64,000 bases of DNA from an uncultured Eubacteriales bacterium (GTDB lineage: Bacteria > Bacillota > Clostridia > Christensenellales > Aristaeellaceae): assembly GCA_902777335.1 (NCBI GenBank), contig CACYTF010000006.1:1-64000 (forward strand). The letters run 5' to 3'. Each line of letters begins with the position of its first letter. Within the stretch, counting starts at the first letter, position 1. Positions 1-7,139 of this stretch are shown piece by piece. The notes beneath the pieces are model-generated. The model was not told the DNA's origin, ran no database searches, and saw only the letters and a program-made list of their open reading frames with translations. The position numbers and the translations under genes are program-made.

Positions 1-165
1 GGCTACAGGGATGACGGGTATTTCTTTACTCTCATCCGCTATCTCGCCCTGCCTGTTGCCTGGCTCGAATCCCACAACTTTCCGTGAAGAACCAAAAAAG
101 AGCTTGATATACAGTCCGTCCGCTTGAGTGATGGCTGGTATCTGCAGATGGATCAGGTCGATTGA
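1..165 (+). pseudogene. 3' end of a broken coding sequence with an in-frame stop
   Basis: Frame 1 is open from the window edge to a TGA at 85-87. It stays open in the same frame to a second TGA at 163-165. The two pieces have coding-like residues (GYRDDGYFFTLIRYLALP before the stop, RLSDGWYLQMDQVD after it). This looks like the end of a gene with a nonsense mutation, or two unrelated short open stretches. I recognise no family. The window edge removes the upstream part, so the call is weak. Confidence 0.22.
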
Positions 166-503
166 GTTATGGTGATTTCTTAATAATCTTCAAAAATGAT
201 GAACACAGAAATCATTAAAGCGCCTGTTCCTAATTCAATAATTGCTGGGATACCAGCCTTTGAAGGACGGCCCGGTGGAATTCGCCACGTGCCGCCCACG
301 TTTGCCCCTGTCGCCGCCGCTACGGTTATTCTCAAGGAATTGGGCGTCCCGTTTTTAACGCCGACACAAGGCAAATGTCGCCGCCATCGCCGCCACCGCG
401 AAAATTATCATGGACTTCAAGCGTTAGTTTGGAGTATAATATTCATATCATCCTGCAAAGGGGCATCCTTCTATGCTATAGTTAACACACCGCATATACG
501 CAT
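166..503. other. Intergenic stretch with a frameshifted GC-rich coding remnant
   Basis: No intact gene is visible. A GC-rich block at about 245-427 differs from the AT-rich DNA to its right. One plus frame reads AATVILKELGVPFLTPTQ (about 313-366). Another reads KANVAAIAATAKIIMDFKR and then a stop (about 370-427). Together they look like one C-terminal coding region broken by a frameshift. The source family is not recognised. Confidence 0.25.
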
Positions 504-1109
504 CTAGTATATACCGCTAAATCTGTTTCTTATAATAGCCAAAACGAAATCTGACTTTTCTTCTAATGACAAGCCTGCTGGAATGTATTGCAGTTTACAA
601 TCAAATTGGCTATATTGTCTCCTTGTTTCTAGATCAATGTCCTTTTGAATATCGATTACCTTACTTCTCAGGTTATCTCTTAATAGATCTGCCGAATAAA
701 AATCCTGACAATAAAAAATTAAATCATAAAATTTAGCCCAAGAACCTACGACCAAACTACATTTTTCTATCAATTCATTTTCTAGTTCATTTTGTGAAGA
801 AACCAATTTGTTTGTATACGCAAGTACATTGATTGGAGTTCTGTCTGATAAGATAATCTCACCATCACGAGTTCCCCTGATACATTGGGAAATATGATTC
901 ATAATCAAGTCTACTTCCAAAGGAATATCAAAAGCTCCCACATTTCTCAATACTACATCATCTACCAATGAGCTTCTCCTCGCAGGTTCCGATAGAACTG
1001 CGCAGTTTATTCCTTTTTCTTTGAGCCTTGCTGCCACATGATACTTTAATGTTGTCTTCCCGCTTGCATGTGTCCCGTCGAACGCTATTAATGGTTTGCC
1101 TCTAATCAT
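504..1109 (-). CDS. P-loop nucleoside/nucleotide kinase-like protein (AAA_28/dTMP-kinase-like)
   Basis: A protein of about 201 aa with a Walker A motif near the N-terminus (AFDGTHASGKTT), a following SEPARR segment, and ILSDRTPINVLAYT in the position of the DRS/DRY substrate-lid motif of thymidylate- and deoxynucleoside-kinase-like P-loop proteins. The family phosphorylates nucleosides or NMPs with ATP; the substrate here cannot be read from sequence. The frame is open back to a GTG at 1121 that overlaps the upstream stop (GTGA). The ATG at 1109 has AGAAGG 11 nt upstream, while the GTG has no spacing, so I chose the ATG. It is the last gene of the minus-strand radical SAM operon. AT-rich codons mark it as foreign to the GC-rich core. 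Confidence 0.72.
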   Translation of the reverse strand: MIRGKPLIAFDGTHASGKTTLKYHVAARLKEKGINCAVLSEPARRSSLVDDVVLRNVGAFDIPLEVDLIMNHISQCIRGTRDGEIILSDRTPINVLAYTNKLVSSQNELENELIEKCSLVVGSWAKFYDLIFYCQDFYSADLLRDNLRSKVIDIQKDIDLETRRQYSQFDCKLQYIPAGLSLEEKSDFVLAIIRNRFSGIY

Positions 1110-1117
1110 ATTGTCAA

Positions 1118-1888
1118 TCACCTTCTCAATAGATTATAGAATTCTTCGGTATTTACCCAATGAAAATCGCCCTTAAGAACCGTGTATATGCTTTTGTTAA
1201 TGTCAATGTGTTTTCTTTGCTCATCATTACTATTTTTTTCATTCATCCAAAATAGAATCATGGCACATAAACTATGACGCAGATTCATGACAGAAATTCT
1301 TTCTCGTATTCTATCATCATTAGTCTGATAGTAAATGTTTTGCAGTTTTGTCATTGAGCTCTTTCTCAATTCTGGTTGTGTAACATCTAGATAAAAGTCA
1401 TTACACATATCTACAAGTCGTCGGCTTTTCCCAAGAAAGTCTTGAACAATATCATATCGGGTATCAACAATACGAACAGGGAATAATTCTTTCCTCCTTT
1501 TCCATTCACACCACACTTGTTTCAGACCAATTAACGGCTCAACTGCATAAGCTTTACCAATATTGTATAGCACTGCGAAATCACTAGAAATTTGATGTCC
1601 ACACAATACACAACTATCTAACACTTCAAGTACTTTGGACAGCCACGAATCAGCTATAGCTACTAATTGTTTAAAATCTTCTCTGTTCTCAGAATAATAC
1701 TGAATATAGTCAAATCGAATATTTCCATTTGACAATTTGCTAATATTAAGTTCCTCCCGATTCATCACGACCAACGAAAAACAAAATGGAATATTCCCGT
1801 TTTTCATTTTATAGTTTTTAGTCCATTCAGCATCAAATCCAATAATGCTGTCAACTGGAATAGTTGTCAGACTTCCTTTTGCTATCAT
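1118..1888 (-). CDS. DEDD-family 3'-5' exonuclease-like protein, third motif degenerate
   Basis: A 256-aa protein with an exonuclease/RNase H-like layout: motif I FDAEW (DxE) at about residues 19-23, motif II GHQISSDFAVL at about 97-107, a VDTRYDIVQDFLG segment at about 140, and a C-terminal NLRHSLCAMILFW helix where motif III should lie. In DnaQ- or Rrp6-type enzymes motif III is HxxxxD or YxxxD. Here the His is present but the expected Asp is not (Ala/Met instead), so activity is doubtful or the metal site is rearranged. The ATG has GAGGTAGG just upstream, overlapping the radical SAM stop. Eight bases separate it from the radical SAM gene, and its own stop lies between the SD and the ATG of the kinase gene, so the three genes are very likely one operon. 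Confidence 0.68.
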   Translation of the reverse strand: MIAKGSLTTIPVDSIIGFDAEWTKNYKMKNGNIPFCFSLVVMNREELNISKLSNGNIRFDYIQYYSENREDFKQLVAIADSWLSKVLEVLDSCVLCGHQISSDFAVLYNIGKAYAVEPLIGLKQVWCEWKRRKELFPVRIVDTRYDIVQDFLGKSRRLVDMCNDFYLDVTQPELRKSSMTKLQNIYYQTNDDRIRERISVMNLRHSLCAMILFWMNEKNSNDEQRKHIDINKSIYTVLKGDFHWVNTEEFYNLLRR

Positions 1889-1896
1889 TACCTACC

Positions 1897-2823
1897 TCAC
1901 ATCACTCTAACGGCATTGCCTAAATATTTGTTAATATGATTGAATTTGAAAGGATACCGCTCCCATATTTCTTCGATTGTCTCTGTATGAAGATCCCCCA
2001 GTAGCAAAACCTTATCTTTATAATCTAATGCGGGCCATGCATAAGTTTTACCATTTGGATATACTAATATGGAATACCCATTTGTTTTATCATTCCATAT
2101 TGAAAATGTATATATCGTTTTCCATCCAAATTTAGCTTTGGCATCAAGTATCTTTTCACACAATATATCTGCTTCTGTTTCCGAAATATATTCCGATTTG
2201 TCTAATTTCAATGCATTTCCCCTAGGAATTGGCAAAACAAACTTCATTTTTTTGGCACCAAGTGCATCCGCCATTTGGCAAGTGAACAAAACAGAATCCA
2301 TTGTACTTCTTAAAACTACGGCAGTTAACGAAAAAGGAATATCATTTTTCATAAAACCTTTTATTCCTCTCATAATATAGTCATAGTCCCCCCGTACTCT
2401 TGAAGTAATAGCACGGGGGCCGTCCAATCCAACATTTACAGAAATGCCATTTGTCTTTATTACTTCCATATTCGCTTCCGAAGCTACAGCGTTTGTAGGA
2501 AGGCCCAAGATATGCTTTTGAGAAAAAACGCTAACAACATCATTGAAATCTCTTCTCGTTAAAGGTTCGCCACCTGATAAAAAGATTCTAGGCACCAAAT
2601 CCAAGTGTTTCTCAAAAGTATACAACTCATTTATACTTGGATCAGGCATTTGTTCTTTTTCGCTGCAAAATTCGCAATTAAAATGACAATTGCGAGTAAT
2701 CTGCAAAATCACAGATAATGGCCTTTCTAATGATGATAATAGTTCATCGGCCTTAGTTTCTGCCAGATTTAATCTATGTGTCTCCTCATTATATAGTATA
2801 TTCTTCAAAGGTGTATTTTTCAT
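1897..2823 (-). CDS. Radical SAM protein (MoaA/PqqE-like core, no SPASM cysteines)
   Basis: A 308-aa radical SAM enzyme. CHFNCEFC (CxxxCxxC, the 4Fe-4S/SAM motif) lies at about residues 45-52 and FLSGGEPL (the SAM amino-group motif) at about 80. A MoaA-like NVGLDGPRAI follows. The C-terminal GDLHTETIEEIWERYPFK resembles the end of SPASM/twitch proteins but carries no cluster cysteines. The longest frame starts at 2871. The ATG at 2823 has AAGGAG 7 nt upstream and was chosen. The product is unknown. The next two genes encode an exonuclease-fold protein and a nucleotide-kinase-like protein, which suggests nucleotide or nucleic-acid chemistry. A 29-aa ORF ends 19 nt upstream, which leaves a peptide substrate possible. 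AT-rich, probably acquired. Confidence 0.8.
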   Translation of the reverse strand: MKNTPLKNILYNEETHRLNLAETKADELLSSLERPLSVILQITRNCHFNCEFCSEKEQMPDPSINELYTFEKHLDLVPRIFLSGGEPLTRRDFNDVVSVFSQKHILGLPTNAVASEANMEVIKTNGISVNVGLDGPRAITSRVRGDYDYIMRGIKGFMKNDIPFSLTAVVLRSTMDSVLFTCQMADALGAKKMKFVLPIPRGNALKLDKSEYISETEADILCEKILDAKAKFGWKTIYTFSIWNDKTNGYSILVYPNGKTYAWPALDYKDKVLLLGDLHTETIEEIWERYPFKFNHINKYLGNAVRVM

Positions 2824-2842
2824 AATCATTCTCCTTATAGTA

Positions 2843-2932
2843 TTAGTCACTATTTTGTTTAATAGGCTCATCAGTTATCATGGTTTTCGTAATACGCAAC
2901 TCTTTTTTCCTCTGAATGCACTCATAAAACAT
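2843..2932 (-). CDS. Small 29-aa ORF directly upstream of the radical SAM gene
   Basis: ATG at 2932, TAA at 2843-2845. The peptide begins MFYECIQRKKELRITK and ends IKQNSD. An AAGGA sits 4 nt before the ATG. The gap to the radical SAM start is 19 nt and contains that gene's AAGGAG. It could be a leader peptide for translational coupling, a RiPP-type precursor for the radical SAM enzyme, or chance. Only position and ribosome site support it. A single Cys, one Tyr and several Lys/Arg would be possible modification sites. Confidence 0.35.
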   Translation of the reverse strand: MFYECIQRKKELRITKTMITDEPIKQNSD

Positions 2933-2966
2933 ATCTTCCTTGCATAATCTTTGCCATGAACTTCCT

Positions 2967-2995
2967 GTATTATTAATGACAACACAAGAAATCAA
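2967..2995 (-). promoter_or_regulatory. Candidate promoter of the small-ORF/radical SAM operon
   Basis: On the minus strand TTGATT (2990-2995) and TAATAC (2967-2972) are separated by 17 nt. Transcription would begin near 2960, upstream of the 29-aa ORF. The match is moderate in a very AT-rich region, so it may be chance. Confidence 0.3.
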
Positions 2996-3283
2996 TTTGC
3001 AAATGTTATTTGAAATTTCTTAACTATTAATCAGTTTAGATGTGATTATAATATACCGCAAACATGATGTCTGTGGTCAATATGCCAATTTGAAGTCCTA
3101 TGATCGACGCATCTTTAATAGCATCCTTATGGTTATTAATCCGATTGAGCATCTTGACGAAAGTGCCCTTAGTGAACTTGTTTCATAGCGCGGGCGTTTT
3201 GCATTCTTTAGATTTCCTACAGACAATGTTCCTTCCAGTTCTGCAAATTGGAGTAACAGGTGCCAACCCCTTTACTTAGCTGA

Positions 3284-3511
3284 TATCAATTATGCAATTA
3301 TTCATTTGCAAATATCAAGCAACATTTCGATGCTTCCGGCAATACCCGGACGGCCCTCGCCGCCATCGGGAACATGCCGGCATACCACGCCGCCCCCAGC
3401 TTCGCCTATTCCATCGAAGATTATACCCTGGATTGCCATGCCGTATTGACCAATCCGCATAATGCCTACCTGCTCGAATGCTTGGCCAAAGATGGATACC
3501 AGACCAAGTAA
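3284..3511 (+). pseudogene. GC-rich C-terminal coding remnant
   Basis: The plus frame is open from after TGA 3281-3283 to TAA 3509-3511. From about 3330 it becomes GC-rich and coding-like (RTALAAIGNMPAYHAAP, later LTNPHNAYLLECLAKDG). No start codon or SD is visible and the upstream part is AT-rich. This looks like the 3' end of a gene whose 5' part was lost when the AT-rich island was inserted. The family is not recognised. The rest of 2996-3565 shows no gene. Confidence 0.28.
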
Positions 3512-3565
3512 AAAAACCACGATCCCGGCGCGACACCAGGTGTGGTTGTCCTAAATAAAAACGAA

Positions 3566-4300
3566 TCAGTATTCTGATTGAGTCAGAACAACTTTTTCCA
3601 ACAGGTAAACAAACCCGTTTTCGATTCTGACACAACCCATTTGTGCCAAACTAGTCAGCACATCATTATTGATGTCGGGATTGTCCTTAAGAATGGTATC
3701 CTCACTAATCGGCATGATATATGCGTTTCTTTTGTGGCAATATAATAAAGTCTTAGCTTGTAACTCAGATATTTCTATCGTTGCCGCTAAGGCAATTTTG
3801 TAAACAATAAATAACGCCATTTGTACAGTTGCTATGGGATTATCTGGTTTTGTAATTGTTAAACCCATATCCAGAATGAACTCTATCAGCACTTTTTGGT
3901 TATAAATAATGTTAGGTACTTTGATAGAGTACTTTTTCCCAGAAATACTATAGACTAATCCAAGTTGATCTCCAAAGGATTCAGCAGTAGTCTGTGCTGC
4001 AACATTCCATATCCCAATGAGATGGTCTGCATTGTAGCCTTTGGCATCAGCAAATTCCCTAATTCTTTTGCAAATTGCCTCGTCAAGAGCAAATGCTTGT
4101 TCAAAACCGTTGCCTTTCATATCGCTATCACCTTTCCGTATTATTTCTTGTAGCTTACCCGCCTTTAATTTATTGCATAGTGATCCAATGAATTGTTCAG
4201 ACACATCCCAATAATTATTTAATACGATATTAGCATCTGTCGTATTGAAATCATACTTGCATGATTGACTTATTTCTAGTAGTTTCCCAATACGCTTCAT
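3566..4300 (-). CDS. Uncharacterised protein downstream of the HExxH metalloprotease
   Basis: A 244-aa soluble protein with no motif I recognise. The C-terminus (DVLTSLAQMGCVRIENGFVYLLEK) could be a winged-helix-like end, but this is only impression. It begins 39 nt after the metalloprotease stop on the same strand, so the two are probably co-transcribed. The ATG at 4300 lacks a clear SD. An internal ATG at 4120 (MKGNGFEQ) has a strong GGAAAGGTGA 7 nt upstream and would give a 184-aa product, so a shorter or second product is possible. AT-rich like its neighbour. Confidence 0.6.
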   Translation of the reverse strand: MKRIGKLLEISQSCKYDFNTTDANIVLNNYWDVSEQFIGSLCNKLKAGKLQEIIRKGDSDMKGNGFEQAFALDEAICKRIREFADAKGYNADHLIGIWNVAAQTTAESFGDQLGLVYSISGKKYSIKVPNIIYNQKVLIEFILDMGLTITKPDNPIATVQMALFIVYKIALAATIEISELQAKTLLYCHKRNAYIMPISEDTILKDNPDINNDVLTSLAQMGCVRIENGFVYLLEKVVLTQSEY

Positions 4301-4339
4301 CAGTGGTGGATGTGAATTTCCTATTGTCTCACCAAACAG

Positions 4340-5158
4340 TCAGTAACTCATGCTGAACAGATTATGGTAGAACAACAAAAGAATCATTGGTGCCGCATAG
4401 AGGTATTCTCGAAAAACGCTATATTCTTTATCTTCACTACTATCCTTATATTTCATCATAAGGCTTAAATAGATCTCATAACCAACTTGATCAGCTTGAA
4501 ATTCTTGCATATGAGCTTCGGTGGTATCCTTTGGTATATTATGTCGTAAATAAATATGACTTACTTCATGACAGACTGCAAATGAAATCATACACCAATA
4601 TAAATCACCTATAAATCCTAATTCCCAGTTTTCAGAATTAAGATTCAATAAATTGAATAAGTGGAGCGATCCCTCTACATTTGCAAACATACCTTTCCTA
4701 CATAATGCATCAAAGTTATAAAACATTTGCTTAAAGCATTCCGATTTTATATCCTCTTGATCCGCATAACGAGCCCATAAATAGGATGTTGCAGCATAAT
4801 CAAACAATACTGAACTCATAAGTAAATCGATATAAACGTTATTGGGTGTTGAAAAGATACGTGATGTATCATTGTGTCTTACAGACTGATGCCCCCTGTT
4901 CTTTGTTATGTACCCTTCCCGTAACGTGATCGGGATTTTTTCATTATACGTAGTCTCAAACTCAGCGCATATAAGAGTAAACAAATCTTTGAGTAAGTCC
5001 TTTTTATCACATAAAGCAAAGCCGCGGGGGGCCATTAATCTATTCCACATTTCATCGATGGTTTCCTTAATAGCATCTTCTTTTCTAAACCCATGAAATG
5101 AAATCTCATACTGATTTAGTATGTCATAGTCTCCGATTGTAATGAGGGCATGTTTCAT
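4340..5158 (-). CDS. HExxH zinc metalloprotease-like protein (gluzincin type)
   Basis: A protein of about 272 aa. HEVSHIYLRH supplies the HExxH zinc-binding helix at about residues 198-207. About 18 residues later EFQADQ supplies a downstream acidic zinc ligand (E..AD), as in M48 and ImmA/IrrE-like peptidases. The N-terminal 190 residues have no recognised domain, and no signal peptide is seen. The C-terminus is hydrophobic. The longest frame begins at 5197. The ATG at 5158 has AGGAG 7 nt upstream and is preferred. A consensus promoter lies at 5216-5244. Such proteins in accessory islands are often repressor-cleaving or defence-linked proteases, but nothing here proves a target. Confidence 0.68.
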   Translation of the reverse strand: MKHALITIGDYDILNQYEISFHGFRKEDAIKETIDEMWNRLMAPRGFALCDKKDLLKDLFTLICAEFETTYNEKIPITLREGYITKNRGHQSVRHNDTSRIFSTPNNVYIDLLMSSVLFDYAATSYLWARYADQEDIKSECFKQMFYNFDALCRKGMFANVEGSLHLFNLLNLNSENWELGFIGDLYWCMISFAVCHEVSHIYLRHNIPKDTTEAHMQEFQADQVGYEIYLSLMMKYKDSSEDKEYSVFREYLYAAPMILLLFYHNLFSMSY

Positions 5159-5215
5159 CTCGTTTCTCCTAATTATCCTCGGATATTCTAAAGTCATTTT
5201 GTAAATATATTATGT

Positions 5216-5244
5216 ATTATAGCTTATGAGGGATATCCTGTCAA
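5216..5244 (-). promoter_or_regulatory. Consensus promoter of the metalloprotease operon
   Basis: On the minus strand TTGACA (5239-5244) and TATAAT (5216-5221) are separated by exactly 17 nt. The start would be near 5209, about 50 nt before the ATG at 5158. Confidence 0.75.
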
Positions 5245-5306
5245 CCAACTGTATTTGGGAAATTAGAATAGGTTAATTATCATTGCTCAGCACACGGTAC
5301 ATTTTA

Positions 5307-5583
5307 GGTAATTCGTCAACACATGTCAACACAAGTCAACACTTGTCAACGGATACCGGCAAAATGCTTCATCTGGTCCGGGAAGACCACGAAATATGGC
5401 TGAAAGCGAGGCGTGATGACTGGTGGGGCAGATGAAGGAGTAAGGTGTTTTTGCAAGATAGGAAATGAATTATGCAGAAATGAGCCATATTCACGGAGAA
5501 TATGTTCATTTATACATAATCTTTCCCATATACATGCAAAAAGTTGCACGCAAGCTTTGTATCAAAACTTACGTGCAGAGCTG
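5307..5583. repeat. 277-bp direct repeat, copy 1 (left boundary of recombinase module)
   Basis: Matches 8194-8470 over its whole length with scattered substitutions. In order it holds GTCAAC at 5315, 5325, 5335 and 5345 (10-bp phase), a shared segment beginning GGATACCGGCAAAAT, an inverted repeat around 5469-5520 (its right arm mutated compared with copy 2), and a hairpin CACGCAAG...CTTACGTG near its end. Both ends are shared: GGTAATTCGTC on the left and GTGCAGAGCTG on the right. No tRNA follows this copy. Confidence 0.85.
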
Positions 5584-5630
5584 CTCGGATTAGTCTGACT
5601 ACAATTTTGATACAAAATCTCTGAAAACCA

Positions 5631-5660
5631 TTGAAAATACACTATCTCTGCTGTTATAAT
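5631..5660 (+). promoter_or_regulatory. Promoter of the repeat-bounded module
   Basis: TTGAAA (5631-5636) and TATAAT (5655-5660) are 18 nt apart. The start would fall near 5667, upstream of the small gene at 5798. Confidence 0.6.
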
Positions 5661-5797
5661 GAGTATGTGTTTTATTCTTTGGAATGACGTTTTCGAGTAG
5701 TCTAAACCCGGATATCACCAACAACCCGATCGTCGCCTGCATTTGTGAATCCAAAGCAGATCCAGCATGCCAATCTCCAAAGGAGTTGTCTGTTTAC

Positions 5798-6112
5798 ATG
5801 GATATCAGCAAAACCGACTGGAAACTGTTCAAAGAAAAGCTTCCTGGATGGCAGGAAGCCTATATGGAACGCCTGAATAATGAATATGTGGCATTGCTCA
5901 CAAGCAATGAAAAGGCATCCGACAAATTCTGGGCACTTGATGAAAGAATCAAACAGGATCGGCGCAGGCCTGGAGTAATTCTGGAAATGTCAAAGTCAAA
6001 TGCGGTATGGAACATCTTAAAGCTCATACACGACGGCGTTATCACAATTGACAATCTGTGCGATTTCAGCAGTGAATTGAAGGACAGCGTGTCGTTCCTG
6101 CTTGACCGATAA
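5798..6112 (+). CDS. Small conserved clostridial protein of unknown function
   Basis: A protein of about 104 aa from MDISKTDWKLFKEK, with the block GWQEAYMERLNNEY...ASDKFWALDERI. I recall similar short proteins in many Clostridia under the unhelpful database name 'multidrug transporter', but there is no membrane segment and I assign no function. The frame is open back to 5684. The ATG at 5798 has AAAGGAG about 12 nt upstream, and the conserved part starts there. The charged helical composition suggests a small soluble adaptor or DNA-associated protein. It is the first gene of the module bounded by the 277-bp repeats and lies just before the amber-interrupted gene and the recombinase. Confidence 0.6.
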   Translation: MDISKTDWKLFKEKLPGWQEAYMERLNNEYVALLTSNEKASDKFWALDERIKQDRRRPGVILEMSKSNAVWNILKLIHDGVITIDNLCDFSSELKDSVSFLLDR

Positions 6113-6130
6113 ACGAAAGGGTGCAGAAGG

Positions 6131-7123
6131 ATGGCATATCCAAAGCCTTTATCAGAGAAATCCCTTGCCAGGTTATACTAGCAGTCCGGCCTTTCAAAGG
6201 AGCAATCCGAATATCTCCACAGTCTGTTTCAGGCATGTGCAAATCTCTATGGCGCGGTGCAACTCCGCGTGGTGTGGGATGTTTATCAGGCGCAGACCGA
6301 AGCTCCAAAGCTCCGGAGAAAAGATATAATATCTTTTTCAGAGATCGCGCGCAGGGAAACGCTCCCTTATTACATCTTTGAGATTGACGAACTCTATTCA
6401 GAAGAAAAGCGAGCGGATCTGAGCCGGGAGATTGTTTCAAAGGCACTGGTGGGCCATGGCTATGGAAGGCTTACCCGCTATTACCGCCTGATGGAATCAT
6501 TGGGCCAGGAGCCCTATTATATCCCGGGAGACATCCTCCCGTTCGCATCGCAACAGCCGTCAAAAGAGGAAACAAAGTTGCTGACTTTTCTGAACGAGTT
6601 GACGGTAACCGCGGACCAATGCCGCCCGCGGTATGGCGATCCGTATCCCTGTGAAAACCGTGGAAAGCGCTTGAAAGAATTCTCCTTTCTGAACCGCGAT
6701 GAACGTTTCGAGGAGGAGTATCTGGCAAAAAATCACGGAGCCCTGCTGAGCTTCAGGGAGAGCGTTGCGGGGACGGAAGCCGAGAAAATCCTCCACCAGT
6801 ATTGCTGCAATGAAAACATTGACTCCCTTGGATTCAACGACCATCTCAAAAACATATTGGAAGAACTGAAGGAGGTTGGCGTTGAGCTGTCAAAGCGACA
6901 GGCACAGGAACTTATTCACCTGCTCACGGACTACCACAACATTTTCCACCTGTGGTGTATGTACGGATGGGCACCCTCGGATCTGGCTCGGCAGTATCAG
7001 CCCTCTAAGACGACGAGCATCTCCTTTGGTCCGAATATGCTGAAAATGTATGCGGATGGAACGATGGACAGGAACGAGATTGTCAGGGAACTTCAAAAAA
7101 TGGGTGTGGACATTTCGGAATAA
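6131..7123 (+). pseudogene. Uncharacterised 330-codon gene interrupted by one amber codon
   Basis: ATG at 6131 follows GAAAGGG (9-nt spacing). The frame reads MAYPKPLSEKSLARLY, meets TAG at 6179-6181, and then continues without another stop through QSGLSKEQSEYLHSLFQACANLYG to 7123. The sequence on both sides of the TAG reads as one continuous protein, so this is a recent nonsense mutation, a sequencing error or a readthrough site. An internal ATG at 6257 would give 288 aa but lacks a good SD. The protein is soluble and charged, with no recognised catalytic motif. It sits between the small conserved protein and the recombinase, 16 nt before the latter. Confidence 0.62.
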
Positions 7124-7139
7124 CACGTGGGGTGACAAT

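Noticed and set aside
1897-2823. Prokaryotic viperin
   Set aside because: The CxxxCxxC motif reads CHFNCEFCSE and the body follows MoaA/PqqE-like patterns. The CNYKCGFCFH-type motif and the viperin C-terminus are not present.
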